From positions 29,790 to 93,789 of the forward strand of contig SFRL01000007.1 of assembly GCA_004562765.1 (NCBI GenBank): a stretch of DNA of 64,000 bases. Direction: 5' to 3'. The DNA is from a bacterium (GTDB taxonomy: Bacteria; Bacillota; Clostridia; Lachnospirales; Lachnospiraceae). Positions 34,549-43,521 of the stretch are shown here, in pieces. The notes below the pieces were generated by a model. It made no database searches and was not told the origin of the DNA. It was given only the letters and a program-made list of their open reading frames with translations. The translations under genes and the position numbers were made by a program. The first letter of the stretch is position 1. Each line of letters begins with the position of its first letter.

Positions 34549-34575
34549 TTTATATTTTCTCCTTTATTTGAAGCA

Positions 34576-34608
34576 AAAAGAGCAGCAGCAAAATGCCGCC
34601 ACCCTTTT
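34576..34608 (-). terminator. Intra-operon hairpin between permease and GH28
   Basis: A 15-bp stem (AAAAGGGTGGCGGCA with TGCTGCTGCTCTTTT on the minus strand, loop TTT) in which every position pairs, four as G-T wobbles. The T run is inside the stem, so it may be an attenuator or a mRNA-stabilising hairpin rather than a full terminator. Confidence 0.6.
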
Positions 34609-34629
34609 CGTTATGAATCGTTCGAAAGA

Positions 34630-35493
34630 TTAACCCTTTACACCACCGGCGGAAATACCGTCAACGAATTTATCCTGTGCCATGAAGAATACGATCAGTG
34701 AAGGAATGATAGAAATAAAGGACAATGCCAGAATTCTATTCCAAGATACACCGGAATCCGCATCCATTGACAGCTTTACAAAAATCGATAACGGATATTT
34801 TGCGGGCGAATTGACATACAGCAAAGGTCCCATAAAGTCGTTGGAAGACCACATAAACTGGAACAATGCGCAGGAAGTGATCGCCGGTGACAGCATCGGA
34901 ACAATCACCTTGATCAATGTCTGCATACTGTTACATCCGTCAATTTTTGCTGCCTCATCCAATTCTTTCGGTACATTGCGCAAAAACTGGATCAGCATAA
35001 ATACAAAATATGTATCTGTCGCAAACAATGTCGGCACAATAATAGGTAAGTATAATTTTGATCCAACCCATCCCAATTTAGAAAAGAGGATAAACTGCGG
35101 AACATTCAATACTACCTGCGGAAGGAACAATGTTGACATCAGCACTGCAAACAAGATTCCTTTTCCTTTAAACTCGAAGCGTCCGAATCCGTAAGCAGTG
35201 ATCGTTGCTGAGATCACCGTAAAGACCACCTTCGGAATGACATATGAAAACGTGTTGATCATCGCTTTGAGTACATTGATCTCGCCGCCATAATTACTCA
35301 TTGCCAGTTTATAACCCTCTAAGGTAGGATTCTTGGTAAAAAGACCTATGCTCGAAAAGATTTCCGCATTTGACTTAAATGTAGCGCCGACCATCCACAA
35401 CAGCGGATAGATCATTACAAGACCGACAAGAATCAATACGAAATATCTCAAAAACAAACTGACAACATGCTTTGTTTTACTCTCTGCCTGCAT
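34630..35493 (-). CDS. Sugar ABC transporter permease (YesQ/MalG type)
   Basis: A 287-residue inner-membrane permease with six helices and the EAA loop (ELDEAAKIDGCNSMQTLIKVIVPML near residue 190) that contacts the ATPase. It begins with a polar stretch and ends VDGISAGGVKG, the usual MalG-type C-terminus. Partner of the YesP-type permease immediately upstream. No ATPase is encoded in the locus; a shared MsmX-type ATPase is expected elsewhere, as in Bacillus pectin importers. Confidence 0.93.
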   Translation of the reverse strand: MQAESKTKHVVSLFLRYFVLILVGLVMIYPLLWMVGATFKSNAEIFSSIGLFTKNPTLEGYKLAMSNYGGEINVLKAMINTFSYVIPKVVFTVISATITAYGFGRFEFKGKGILFAVLMSTLFLPQVVLNVPQFILFSKLGWVGSKLYLPIIVPTLFATDTYFVFMLIQFLRNVPKELDEAAKIDGCNSMQTLIKVIVPMLSPAITSCALFQFMWSSNDFMGPLLYVNSPAKYPLSIFVKLSMDADSGVSWNRILALSFISIIPSLIVFFMAQDKFVDGISAGGVKG

Positions 35494-35495
35494 AA

Positions 35496-36437
35496 TTACC
35501 TACCTCCATCATCATCAGAATAGAATACCCAGTATTTCTGACTGAGAAATGCAATTACGGTAAAGATCATCAATACAACAAACAATACCCACGCCATGGC
35601 ACTTGCCATACCCATGTTATAGTCCTTAAACGCACTATTGTAGATCAGCAGGGATACTAATGTTGTTGAGTTTCTCGGTCCACCCTTTGTGATGATGAAC
35701 GGTCCGTTAAACTCCTGGAATGCCTGTACAAGCTGTGTTACCAGATTGTAGAAAATAACCGGTGTGATCAGCGGCACTGTCACACTGAAAAACTGACGCC
35801 ACTTACCTGCTCCGTCAATTGCGGCTGCCTCATAAAGATCCTGCGGAACACCTTTTAATGCCGCCAGGAAAATGACCATGGCAGAACCAAACTGCCATAC
35901 ACGAAGCAGACAGATAACAAACAGCGCATAGTGCGGATCAGACAACCAGCTCGGTCCGTTGATACCAAAGAAGCCAAGCAGGGTATTTAATAATCCGTCA
36001 TCGCGGAACACTGCTTTCCACAGTACGGCGATCGCAACAGAACCACCCAGAATGGACGGCACATAATACGCTGTACGGAAGAAGTTTACACCCTTGATCT
36101 TGAAGTTCAAAATGTACGCGATAAACAACGCAAACACCAGCTTCAGCGGTACAGTCATAAACGCATACTTGAACGTAACAGTCATTGCTTTTACGATCTT
36201 TGGTGTTGTAAATACATCAATATAGTTCTGTAAAGTACCTATAACATTCATTCCCTTAAACAGATTATAGTCGGTAAAACTATAAAACAGAGATGAACCC
36301 ATCGGATAAAGCTTAAAAATACAAAATCCGATCAACCACGGCAGAATATAGAAAAATCCAATATTATCTTTGCAGACAGCAAGGAATGTTTTCTTCTTTT
36401 TCGGTACTGCCACTGCGGAGTTTTTCACTTTTGCCAT
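35496..36437 (-). CDS. Sugar ABC transporter permease (YesP/MalF type)
   Basis: A 313-residue permease with six membrane helices after a basic cytosolic N-terminus (KVKNSAVAVPKKKKTF). The EAA loop DLYEAAAIDGAGKWRQFFSVTVPLI near residue 205 is complete. It forms the translocation channel with the next gene (two-base gap). AGGAGG lies before the ATG. Substrate inferred as pectin or rhamnogalacturonan oligosaccharide from the neighbouring GH28, GH105 and YesL. Confidence 0.93.
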   Translation of the reverse strand: MAKVKNSAVAVPKKKKTFLAVCKDNIGFFYILPWLIGFCIFKLYPMGSSLFYSFTDYNLFKGMNVIGTLQNYIDVFTTPKIVKAMTVTFKYAFMTVPLKLVFALFIAYILNFKIKGVNFFRTAYYVPSILGGSVAIAVLWKAVFRDDGLLNTLLGFFGINGPSWLSDPHYALFVICLLRVWQFGSAMVIFLAALKGVPQDLYEAAAIDGAGKWRQFFSVTVPLITPVIFYNLVTQLVQAFQEFNGPFIITKGGPRNSTTLVSLLIYNSAFKDYNMGMASAMAWVLFVVLMIFTVIAFLSQKYWVFYSDDDGGR

Positions 36438-36457
36438 CCTTATTCCTCCTCTTTTTT

Positions 36458-36940
36458 CTAATTGTCATGTGTTTCCTTGGGGATCATTCCACCCGTCAGT
36501 TCACAGCCAATATGCTCATATTTTTCGGCATTCAGGCAATTGCATTCACAGGCCTTTGCGATCACACAGCCAAGCATAGCGGCAAAACGAGGGCTCTGCT
36601 GCAGCATCGTATTCGCATCAAAGCTATCCAGACACACATATCCTCGAACGAGCTCCTTCAGCAGATCGACAAGCGTCCGATAATGCTCATAGATCTCCAT
36701 GCTCATGCAATCGATCGCTTCCATCAATGTCAAAAGGTACCACCCCATCTCCTCTGAGGTCGAACCAATATCCATCAAGCCTGCAGTCTCTTTCATCCGC
36801 TCTGTGACTGCATGATAATTTGCCTTATCTCCAAGCTCTTCCCGAAGGTCTTCAATCACCTTTTTTTTCTTATAAAAATCCGATTCCGGATCTGCTTTCG
36901 AATTAAATATCTGTTCTAAAAATAAAAACTGATCACTCAT
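36458..36940 (-). CDS. GH88/GH105-like domain remnant (probably non-catalytic)
   Basis: A 160-residue soluble protein. Segments such as EEMGWYLLTLMEAIDCMSME (compare GWYAMALLDTLD in the GH105 of this operon) and FAAMLGCVIAKACECNCLNA followed by EKYEHIGCEL resemble the second half of the GH88/GH105 barrel, but the catalytic WLDGLYM region is missing. The frame is open, so it may be a domesticated fragment. The start at 36940 is preferred over 36979, since the longer version would place a strong hairpin inside the coding region. It sits between the binding protein and the permeases. Family similarity is moderate and read by eye. Confidence 0.5.
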   Translation of the reverse strand: MSDQFLFLEQIFNSKADPESDFYKKKKVIEDLREELGDKANYHAVTERMKETAGLMDIGSTSEEMGWYLLTLMEAIDCMSMEIYEHYRTLVDLLKELVRGYVCLDSFDANTMLQQSPRFAAMLGCVIAKACECNCLNAEKYEHIGCELTGGMIPKETHDN

Positions 36941-36953
36941 AAAACTTTTTTTT

Positions 36954-36977
36954 GGGCTGCTGTTTTCACAGCAGCCC
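36954..36977 (-). other. Intercistronic hairpin after the solute-binding protein gene
   Basis: GGGCTGCTG and CAGCAGCCC form a perfect nine-bp stem with a six-base loop. On the minus strand it is followed by A8, not a T run, so it is not a standard terminator. Such hairpins after binding protein genes often protect the upstream mRNA and give more binding protein than permease. Confidence 0.65.
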
Positions 36978-37031
36978 ATGCATCAACTAACTATCAGATA
37001 TACCACTATCTTAGGAATAGAAGTAATTTGA

Positions 37032-38423
37032 TTACTGCTGGATCACTCCATTGATTCCATCGATCAATGTAGATGCTGCGGTAGAGATATCATAATCGCC
37101 GTAGCTTAATCCTGCCATAACATCATAATAAACACCGTCACTACTCTTTAACTGAGAATCCTCAAAGTAAGGATCCAGAGAATACTGGCACCATGAAAGA
37201 ACCTTGCCGTTTGCCTCAGCTGTAGTAGGATTTAACAGACCTTCATTGGTAGTAGTCTCTAAAGCAACCTTAGAGATCGGAATACCTCTCTCAGAAGAAA
37301 GAATCTTTGCAGCTTCTGCATCGTTCATCAGGTAGTTCACTAACAGAGCTGCCTCCTTCGGATGCTCAGTCTTAGCGCTGATTGCCCAGCACATAGAAAC
37401 CTTGGTGTAACCTCCCTGATAATCGCCGAAGTCTGCGAAATAATCACCAACTACTAACTCACGGCCCTCTGCTAATGCATCATTGAACTTCTTTGCAGAA
37501 GAATCCCACTCGAAGATACCTGCATAATGTCCATCGATCCAGTTCTGATTCTGGTCAAGAGAAGCAGCGCCGTCACCTGCAATCTTTGCGATCGTAGGGA
37601 TTACATGCTTGTCCTCAAGATCTTTAATAAACTGAAGACCTTCTTCGATCTGTGCCTGATCATACTGAAGCTCACCGTCTACAACCCAATCCTTGCCATA
37701 TACTGACTCTAAGTAATAAACCATAAGGATCATTCTGTCGAACTCACCTAAAGATAAAGGATAATAGTTCTCATCGTAATTCTTGAACGCCTCACCAGCT
37801 GCTAACAGATCTGCATAAGACTTCGGAACATCAATTCCAACCTCATCGAAAGAGGTCTTGTCCCAGTAGAAGATTCTACCTGTCATGGAAACCGGGAGAG
37901 CTGCCTGTGTACCGGCACTCTGACATACCTCTAAGTATGCAGGATTTACAAACTGTGTCATGTCGATCTGATCAGTATACTGATTCAGATCAAGGAATGC
38001 AGATCCGTCTCCATCATACTGTGTGATCCAGTTCCAGTTGATCTGGTTTACGTCCTGAGCGGTCCCGGCAGCAAATGCGGTAGCCATCTTCTCCTCCCAG
38101 CCGTCCCATGCTCCGAAAGTAGGCTCTACCGTGATGCCGGGATAAGCTGCCTCGAAAGCTTCGAGGGCCTTCTGGGTTGCCTCATGTCTGCTGTCACCAC
38201 CCCACCATGAAATGGTCAGTGTACACGGCTCATAGTCACCGGTTACAGCTACATCATCAGCTGCGGGCTCTTCTGCCTTAGGCTCCTCTGCCTTCGGTTC
38301 CTCTGCCTCAGCTGCAGGTGCATCTGCGGGTGCCTCTGCCTTGTTACCGCATCCTACGGCACCGATTGCCATGATTGCTGCAAGACCCATTGCAGTCATG
38401 CGTGTTACCATTTTGTTCTTCAT
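37032..38423 (-). CDS. Extracellular solute-binding lipoprotein (family 1)
   Basis: A 463-residue sugar-binding protein. The signal peptide MKNKMVTRMTAMGLAAIMAI ends in the lipobox GAVG-C, so the mature protein is a lipoprotein on the outer face of the membrane. An acidic repeat linker (EEPKAEEPKAEEPAADD) precedes the binding fold, which has CTLTISWWGGDSRHEATQKA. It captures oligosaccharides for the YesPQ-type permeases downstream. AAGGAGG sets the start; the frame extends upstream to 38570 but through promoter sequence. First gene of the pectin operon. Confidence 0.93.
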   Translation of the reverse strand: MKNKMVTRMTAMGLAAIMAIGAVGCGNKAEAPADAPAAEAEEPKAEEPKAEEPAADDVAVTGDYEPCTLTISWWGGDSRHEATQKALEAFEAAYPGITVEPTFGAWDGWEEKMATAFAAGTAQDVNQINWNWITQYDGDGSAFLDLNQYTDQIDMTQFVNPAYLEVCQSAGTQAALPVSMTGRIFYWDKTSFDEVGIDVPKSYADLLAAGEAFKNYDENYYPLSLGEFDRMILMVYYLESVYGKDWVVDGELQYDQAQIEEGLQFIKDLEDKHVIPTIAKIAGDGAASLDQNQNWIDGHYAGIFEWDSSAKKFNDALAEGRELVVGDYFADFGDYQGGYTKVSMCWAISAKTEHPKEAALLVNYLMNDAEAAKILSSERGIPISKVALETTTNEGLLNPTTAEANGKVLSWCQYSLDPYFEDSQLKSSDGVYYDVMAGLSYGDYDISTAASTLIDGINGVIQQ

Positions 38424-38479
38424 TATGTTCTCCTCCTTAATATAATGCTCAAATTTATGTAACTCTTTTGAAAACTTTT

Positions 38480-38493
38480 TGTAAGCGGTTACA
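38480..38493. promoter_or_regulatory. LacI/cre-type operator in pectin operon leader
   Basis: TGTAAGCGGTTACA fits the palindromic TGnAAnCGnTnnCA pattern of LacI-family/CcpA sites. It lies just downstream of the -10 of the minus-strand promoter at 38500-38528, where bound repressor would block transcription. Confidence 0.8.
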
Positions 38494-38499
38494 TTGCAT

Positions 38500-38528
38500 A
38501 TTGTTACATACTTACACGAATACGTCAA
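38500..38528 (-). promoter_or_regulatory. Promoter of the pectin importer operon
   Basis: On the minus strand TTGACG (38528-38523), a 17-base spacer and AACAAT (38505-38500) lead to the binding protein gene 77 bases on. Confidence 0.6.
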
Positions 38529-38609
38529 TGCTTTTTTGCTCATTTTACACGTTTTTGTACATTTAAACAAAAAAGGCTATTTAAAATTTGTTCAAAATGC
38601 GAGTTGCAG

Positions 38610-38638
38610 TTGCAATTTTTTCATGCATAATGTATAAT
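38610..38638 (+). promoter_or_regulatory. Promoter of the lacI-type regulator and pectinesterase
   Basis: TTGCAA at 38610-38615, a 17-base spacer and a perfect TATAAT at 38633-38638. Confidence 0.85.
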
Positions 38639-38654
38639 TAGTTCAATAAATTTA

Positions 38655-38668
38655 TGCAACCGTTTACA
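38655..38668. promoter_or_regulatory. Second LacI/cre-type operator, before the regulator gene
   Basis: TGCAACCGTTTACA differs from the reverse complement of the first operator (TGTAACCGCTTACA) at only two positions. It lies 17 bases before the regulator start and just after its -10, predicting autoregulation. Confidence 0.8.
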
Positions 38669-38684
38669 TTCGAGGTAAAAAACT

Positions 38685-39701
38685 ATGCCAATTACGATTT
38701 ATGACATCTCAAAAATGGCAGGCGTGTCGACTGCAACTGTCTCGCGTGTATTTAATGGAAGTCAGAGCGTAAAGCCTGCCACAAGGAAAAAAGTGTTGGA
38801 TGTGATCGAGAAATACGGCTACACGCCAAATGCTTTTGCCCGTGGAATGGGACTGCGCTCCGCGCGGACGGTCGGCATCCTGTGTGCTGACTCTTCCGAC
38901 CTGTTTTTAGCCAAGGCAGTTTATTTTCTTGAGCAGAAGCTTCAGGAAAACGGATATGAATCACTGCTCTGCTGCACCGGCTATAACCTGGATATCAAAA
39001 AGAATTATCTGAGTTTGATGCTCTCAAAGGGTGTTGACAGCATCATTCTGGTGGGTTCCAACTTCATTGGACCGACAGAGCTTGAAAACCAATATATCAA
39101 TGAAGCTGCCACCCAGGTTCCGATCATGCTTTTAAACGCTTCCTATGATTGTGAAAACGTTTACAGTATTTTTTGTGACGACTACCATACCATGTATGAT
39201 GCCACCACATCCATGCAGGAATCCGGAATTTCAGATATTATATATCTGTACAGTTCGAATTCCTACAGCGGTAAAAAAAAGCTGGAAGGCTTTCAGGCTG
39301 CGATAACAGCTTCCGGCATCCCTGCTCCTTCGCAAAACATCTTCTACTATGATGGAAATCTGGAGCATTTGGATGAAATCGCTGATTTCGTTGCGCAGAT
39401 CGCAGATTCCGGTGTTTCCTTCCATGGAATCATTGCATCGGATGATTCTCTTGCGATCGGCAGCATCAAATATGCCCAGCGAAACGGGATACGTGTACCG
39501 GATGAATTGTCTGTCATCGGATACAATAATTCGATCCTCACAAGCTGCTGCACACCGGAACTCACTTCCATAGACAACCGTTTAGAGCCGATGACCCATC
39601 AGCTTGTCCGTACACTGATTCAGGTTCTGGCTGATGAGGAAATGCCGAAGAAATCCATTTTTTCCGGTCAATTGATCCAACGCGGCTCTACGCTATTCTA
39701 A
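38685..39701 (+). CDS. LacI family transcriptional regulator
   Basis: A 338-residue repressor. The N-terminal helix-turn-helix is typical (TIYDISKMAGVSTATVSRVF at residues 3-22, then hinge helix region near 50). The C-terminal periplasmic-binding-like domain senses an inducer, probably a pectin-derived sugar. It is divergent from the importer operon and shares a 260-base control region with two operators, so it most likely controls both sides. AGGT precedes the ATG. Confidence 0.94.
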   Translation: MPITIYDISKMAGVSTATVSRVFNGSQSVKPATRKKVLDVIEKYGYTPNAFARGMGLRSARTVGILCADSSDLFLAKAVYFLEQKLQENGYESLLCCTGYNLDIKKNYLSLMLSKGVDSIILVGSNFIGPTELENQYINEAATQVPIMLLNASYDCENVYSIFCDDYHTMYDATTSMQESGISDIIYLYSSNSYSGKKKLEGFQAAITASGIPAPSQNIFYYDGNLEHLDEIADFVAQIADSGVSFHGIIASDDSLAIGSIKYAQRNGIRVPDELSVIGYNNSILTSCCTPELTSIDNRLEPMTHQLVRTLIQVLADEEMPKKSIFSGQLIQRGSTLF

Positions 39702-39719
39702 GATCAAGGAGCAATTAAA

Positions 39720-40742
39720 TTGGCAACTACACTTTATGTATCACCAACCGATCCGTCAGCAGCATTTTCCTCAATCGCTGCTGCTTTGGATCATCTTTCC
39801 AAAACAGATAAAAAGATACCGGCAACCATTCATCTGGATGCCGGTATCTACCACGAAAAACTGAATATTCAAATCCCTTATGTAACATTAGAAGGCCTAT
39901 CTGCTGATGAAACCATTATTACGTATGATGACTATGCTTACGAGATCATGCCGGACGGCATCAAGCGCGGAACCTTCTTTTCTTATACGCTTTTTATCGA
40001 TGCTCCGCATGTGACATTAAAAAATCTGACAGTCGAAAATGCTTCCGGACCATCCGTAACATGCGGACAGGCGATCGCGCTTTATGCGGACGGCGATCAG
40101 TTCACCTGTTACAACTGCCGTCTGCTGGGGAAACAGGATACGCTGTTCGTCGGTCCGCTTCCGGAAAAAGAGTATGAACCGGGCGGTTTTCGCGGACCAA
40201 AAGAACATTCACCCCGCATCAACACCCGCCAGTATTATAAAGATTGTTACATCTGCGGCGATGTAGACTTTATCTTTGGCAGCGGTACCGCTTTTTTCGA
40301 GAACTGTGTCATTCATTCTCTTCTGCGCGATCCTTCTGCTGACATTCAGGGTTACGTCACTGCCGCCTCTACCCCACCCGGTCAGGAGATCGGTTTTATT
40401 TTTTCAAATTGTACACTGACCGGCGACTGTCCACAGGATTCCGTTTTTCTTGGGCGTCCATGGCGTGACTACGCAAAAACCGTATTTTTGAACTGTACCT
40501 ACGGTGAGCACATTCATCCGCTCGGCTTCGATGACTGGAATAAAGTTCATGCACATGATACCGTCTTTTTTGCCGAATACCACTGCTCTGCGATCGGTCA
40601 GTCGGATCTTGATCGTTCCTTGCCCGACAGACAACAAAAGCGCGCAGACTTCGTCCGGCAATTAACTCCGGAAGAAGCTGCGCACTATGACAAAATCATG
40701 CATTTGATCAGATCAGCTTGTGATCCATCCATTTTCCGCTGA
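39720..40742 (+). CDS. Pectin methylesterase (carbohydrate esterase family 8), cytoplasmic
   Basis: A 340-residue beta-helix esterase that demethylates pectin. Motifs are GQAIALYADGDQFTCYNCRL near residue 115 (first Gln), GKQDTLF near 137 (second Gln), ICGDVDFIFGSG near 178 (catalytic Asps region) and FLGRPWRDYAKTVF near 245 (Arg/Trp). There is no signal peptide, so it works on imported methylated oligomers. The start codon is TTG, supported by AAGGAG eight bases upstream. It follows the LacI gene by 18 bases, and its end overlaps the convergent MATE gene by 35 bases. Confidence 0.93.
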   Translation: MATTLYVSPTDPSAAFSSIAAALDHLSKTDKKIPATIHLDAGIYHEKLNIQIPYVTLEGLSADETIITYDDYAYEIMPDGIKRGTFFSYTLFIDAPHVTLKNLTVENASGPSVTCGQAIALYADGDQFTCYNCRLLGKQDTLFVGPLPEKEYEPGGFRGPKEHSPRINTRQYYKDCYICGDVDFIFGSGTAFFENCVIHSLLRDPSADIQGYVTAASTPPGQEIGFIFSNCTLTGDCPQDSVFLGRPWRDYAKTVFLNCTYGEHIHPLGFDDWNKVHAHDTVFFAEYHCSAIGQSDLDRSLPDRQQKRADFVRQLTPEEAAHYDKIMHLIRSACDPSIFR

Positions 40743-42069
40743 TAAAGCGTAAGGTAAAAAAGATATCACGGCAGATCCAGTCTATAAACATACCAAACCA
40801 CACGCCGGTCAGACCCATGTGAAGTTTCAACACGAAAATATAGGATAATATCACGCGAAACAGCCACATGCTGACCGAGCTGACGGTCATCGTATATTTG
40901 GAGTCTCCTCCGCTTCTCAGTACATTTGGCATTGTAAAGCTGAGTGCCCAGCAGAAAATACTGAACACACAGAACCAGTGAACTACATGTACACACATCT
41001 CTCGTGCCGCTTCAGACAGATGAAATGCGGCCGCCACATCCGGAATCACCAGATACAGTATGATATTCGTCGCAGCAAGTCCGCACGCCGCAATGCCTAG
41101 CAGGCATTTTGCATAATGTTTTGCCTGCTTTTTATCTCCCGCACCCAGACACCGGCTGACAACCGGAATGATTGCAAGATTCATGGCATTTCCCGGTATA
41201 TTCGCCACCGTTGTAACCGTATTGGCAACTGCATTTGCTGCGATCGCTGCTGTTCCAAGTGTAGAAGTCAGGCTGCTCACACATAGCTTTCCGATCTGAA
41301 ACATCCCGTTTTCCAAACCACTCGGTATTCCGATTGATAAAATCGGCACAATGTAATTCTTTTCCGGCTTCAGGTCCCTGATCCCCTCCATGCGATAGGG
41401 ATTTGTTTTTTTCTGGTGCTGAAGTATGATCCATACGGCAGCAAATACACGTCCGGCCAGAGTTGCAAGGGCAGCTCCCAGCACGCCTAAGTGAAAGCCA
41501 TAGATCATCAGCGCATTTCCACACACATTGATCACATTCATGACCAGACTCGCATGCAGGCTTGTCCTGCTGTTTCCCTGTGCACGGAAAAGTGCCGCTC
41601 CTGCCTGATAAATGCCCATAAACGGATAGGAAACCGCACTGATCAAAAAATAGATCTGTGCAAATTTCATAACCTCTTCCTCAATACTTCCAAAGACACC
41701 ATGCAGGATCAGACGACTTGTGCACATGACAACCAGCATCACTGTCAGTGTACTGACAAGAAGAACAAAGTAAAGCTGTGCAGCACATTTTTTCGCACCT
41801 TTATTGTCTTTTCGCCCGAGATACTGGCCACACACGACCGCTCCGCCGGTAGCAAGCGCAGATAATATCTGCAAGATCAGTATATTCAGTGAATCTACCA
41901 GACTCACACTGGATACTGCTGCTTCTCCCACTCCGGACACCATATAGGTATCTGCCAGCCCCATCGTGACCGTAAGGATCTGTTCGATCACAAGGGGGCT
42001 GATCAGAGTGATCAGATCTTTTTTTGTAAATATCGGCGGCTTTTCCGTCATTTCGTTTGTCGTACTCAT
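40708..42069 (-). CDS. MATE family efflux transporter
   Basis: A 453-residue multidrug and toxin extrusion protein with 12 membrane helices in two repeats. Typical stretches are PLVIEQILTVTMGLADTYMV near residue 27 and MGIYQAGAALFRAQGNSRTS near 155. It exports cationic drugs or metabolites using Na+ or H+. It stands between the pectin locus and the rnf operon and begins 31 bases after rnfB, possibly co-transcribed by read-through. Substrate unknown. Confidence 0.92.
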   Translation of the reverse strand: MSTTNEMTEKPPIFTKKDLITLISPLVIEQILTVTMGLADTYMVSGVGEAAVSSVSLVDSLNILILQILSALATGGAVVCGQYLGRKDNKGAKKCAAQLYFVLLVSTLTVMLVVMCTSRLILHGVFGSIEEEVMKFAQIYFLISAVSYPFMGIYQAGAALFRAQGNSRTSLHASLVMNVINVCGNALMIYGFHLGVLGAALATLAGRVFAAVWIILQHQKKTNPYRMEGIRDLKPEKNYIVPILSIGIPSGLENGMFQIGKLCVSSLTSTLGTAAIAANAVANTVTTVANIPGNAMNLAIIPVVSRCLGAGDKKQAKHYAKCLLGIAACGLAATNIILYLVIPDVAAAFHLSEAAREMCVHVVHWFCVFSIFCWALSFTMPNVLRSGGDSKYTMTVSSVSMWLFRVILSYIFVLKLHMGLTGVWFGMFIDWICRDIFFTLRFISGKWMDHKLI

Positions 42070-42099
42070 AAAACCTTTTTGATCTGTTCCGGGTAGGTG

Positions 42100-42906
42100 T
42101 TATGCTTCCAGAATATGCTTGATCACGTGCTTCGGACACTTCTCTGCACATGCACCGCAGTGTACGCACTTTGCATAATCAATACGTGCAATGTTGTCAA
42201 TGACCGTGATCGCACCATGCTCACAAGTCTTCTCACATAAATGGCAACCGATACAGCCTGCGCCACAGGCATCGATCACTGCTTTACCTTTATTCTTGGA
42301 TACACAGCGTACCACATACTCTGTATCATAAGGGATCAGCTCGATCAGGCTCTTCGGGCAGGTTGCCACGCACTTACCGCAGGCCTTACATGCCTCTTTA
42401 TCAACCTTTGCAATACCGTCCACGATATGGATCGCATCAAAGGGACACGCCTTTACACAGGATCCGTAGCCGAGACAGCCATAGTTACATGATTTAGGAC
42501 CTCCATTCGGCACATATTTCATGGCCGTACAATCCATCAGTCCGTTGTAGGCATAATCCGCCTTGCTGGCCTCTTTGTTACCGGAACATTTTACAAATGC
42601 CACCATCCGTGTGCCTTCATCAGCTTCTACACCCATGATCGCACCGATCTGGTTTGCAACCGTCGATCCACCAACCGGACACTGATTGATGGGCGCCTCC
42701 CCTTTGGAAATTGCAGCGGCAAGACCGGAGCATCCGGCATAACCACAGCCACCGCAATTGTTTCCGGGCAGCACGCCTAAGATTGCCTCCTCTTTTTCAT
42801 CCACCTCAACTGCAAGCTTCTCACCGGCAACGCCAAGGAAGAATCCAATTAAAACACCTACGCAGCCAACCACCAGGGCCGCCACAAGAATTGCTGTAAT
42901 ATTCAT
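42100..42906 (-). CDS. rnfB: RNF complex subunit B
   Basis: A 268-residue iron-sulfur subunit that takes electrons from reduced ferredoxin. An N-terminal membrane helix (residues 4-28) is followed by the Fe-S domain CGGCGYAGCSGLAAAI near residue 52. Cysteine motifs CLGYGSCVKACPF, CKACGKCVATCP, CIGCHLCEKTCE and CVHCGACAEKCP indicate four further cluster sites. Last gene of rnfCDGEAB. The Rnf complex couples ferredoxin:NAD+ electron transfer to Na+ or H+ pumping. Confidence 0.96.
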   Translation of the reverse strand: MNITAILVAALVVGCVGVLIGFFLGVAGEKLAVEVDEKEEAILGVLPGNNCGGCGYAGCSGLAAAISKGEAPINQCPVGGSTVANQIGAIMGVEADEGTRMVAFVKCSGNKEASKADYAYNGLMDCTAMKYVPNGGPKSCNYGCLGYGSCVKACPFDAIHIVDGIAKVDKEACKACGKCVATCPKSLIELIPYDTEYVVRCVSKNKGKAVIDACGAGCIGCHLCEKTCEHGAITVIDNIARIDYAKCVHCGACAEKCPKHVIKHILEA

Positions 42907-42919
42907 GTTCTTCTCCTTC

Positions 42920-43516
42920 CTAGATCATTCCTGAGAAGCCCATAAATGCGATGGACATCAGAGCTGCCGTGATCAACACGATCGCAGTTCCCTGAAAAGG
43001 CTTCGGAATATCGTTATATTCAATTTTCTCACGAATACCTGCCATAAGCACAATAGCGATAAAGAATCCGACTGCGGTAGCCAGACCGTTTACTACGCTC
43101 TCCAAAATGCCATACTCCTTGGTCACATTGGTCAGAGCAACACCAAGCACGGCACAGTTGGTCGTGATCAGCGGCAGATAAACACCGAGTGATTCATAAA
43201 GGGGCGGCATTTTCTTCTTTAAAAACATCTCAACGAACTGTACCAGACATGCAATGACCAGAATGTAAACGATCGTCTTTAAATAGGTCAGATCGATGCC
43301 CAGACTCATGAGATACTCATTGGCAAGGATAAATTTGTAGATCAGCGCGGTAACAAAGGAGGATAAGGTAATGACAAAGATTACCGCACCACCCATTCCG
43401 GCTGCTGTCTCAGTTTTCTTTGATACTCCAAGGAACGGACAGATACCAAGAAACTGACTCAGTACAACGTTATTTACGATCGCAGAACCAACCGCGATCA
43501 ACAGTAATTCTTTCAT
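42920..43516 (-). CDS. rnfA: RNF complex subunit A
   Basis: A 198-residue integral membrane protein with six helices (MKELLLIAVGSAIVNNVVLS start; NCAVLGVALTN near residue 115). It is paralogous to RnfE and forms with it the membrane core that carries an iron-sulfur cluster at the membrane centre in known Rnf structures. It lies six bases from rnfE and 13 from rnfB. Confidence 0.96.
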   Translation of the reverse strand: MKELLLIAVGSAIVNNVVLSQFLGICPFLGVSKKTETAAGMGGAVIFVITLSSFVTALIYKFILANEYLMSLGIDLTYLKTIVYILVIACLVQFVEMFLKKKMPPLYESLGVYLPLITTNCAVLGVALTNVTKEYGILESVVNGLATAVGFFIAIVLMAGIREKIEYNDIPKPFQGTAIVLITAALMSIAFMGFSGMI

Positions 43517-43521
43517 CTGCC

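Noticed and set aside
36954..36977. Rho-independent terminator after the binding protein
   Set aside because: The run after the stem on the transcribed strand is A, not T; only an mRNA hairpin is claimed.
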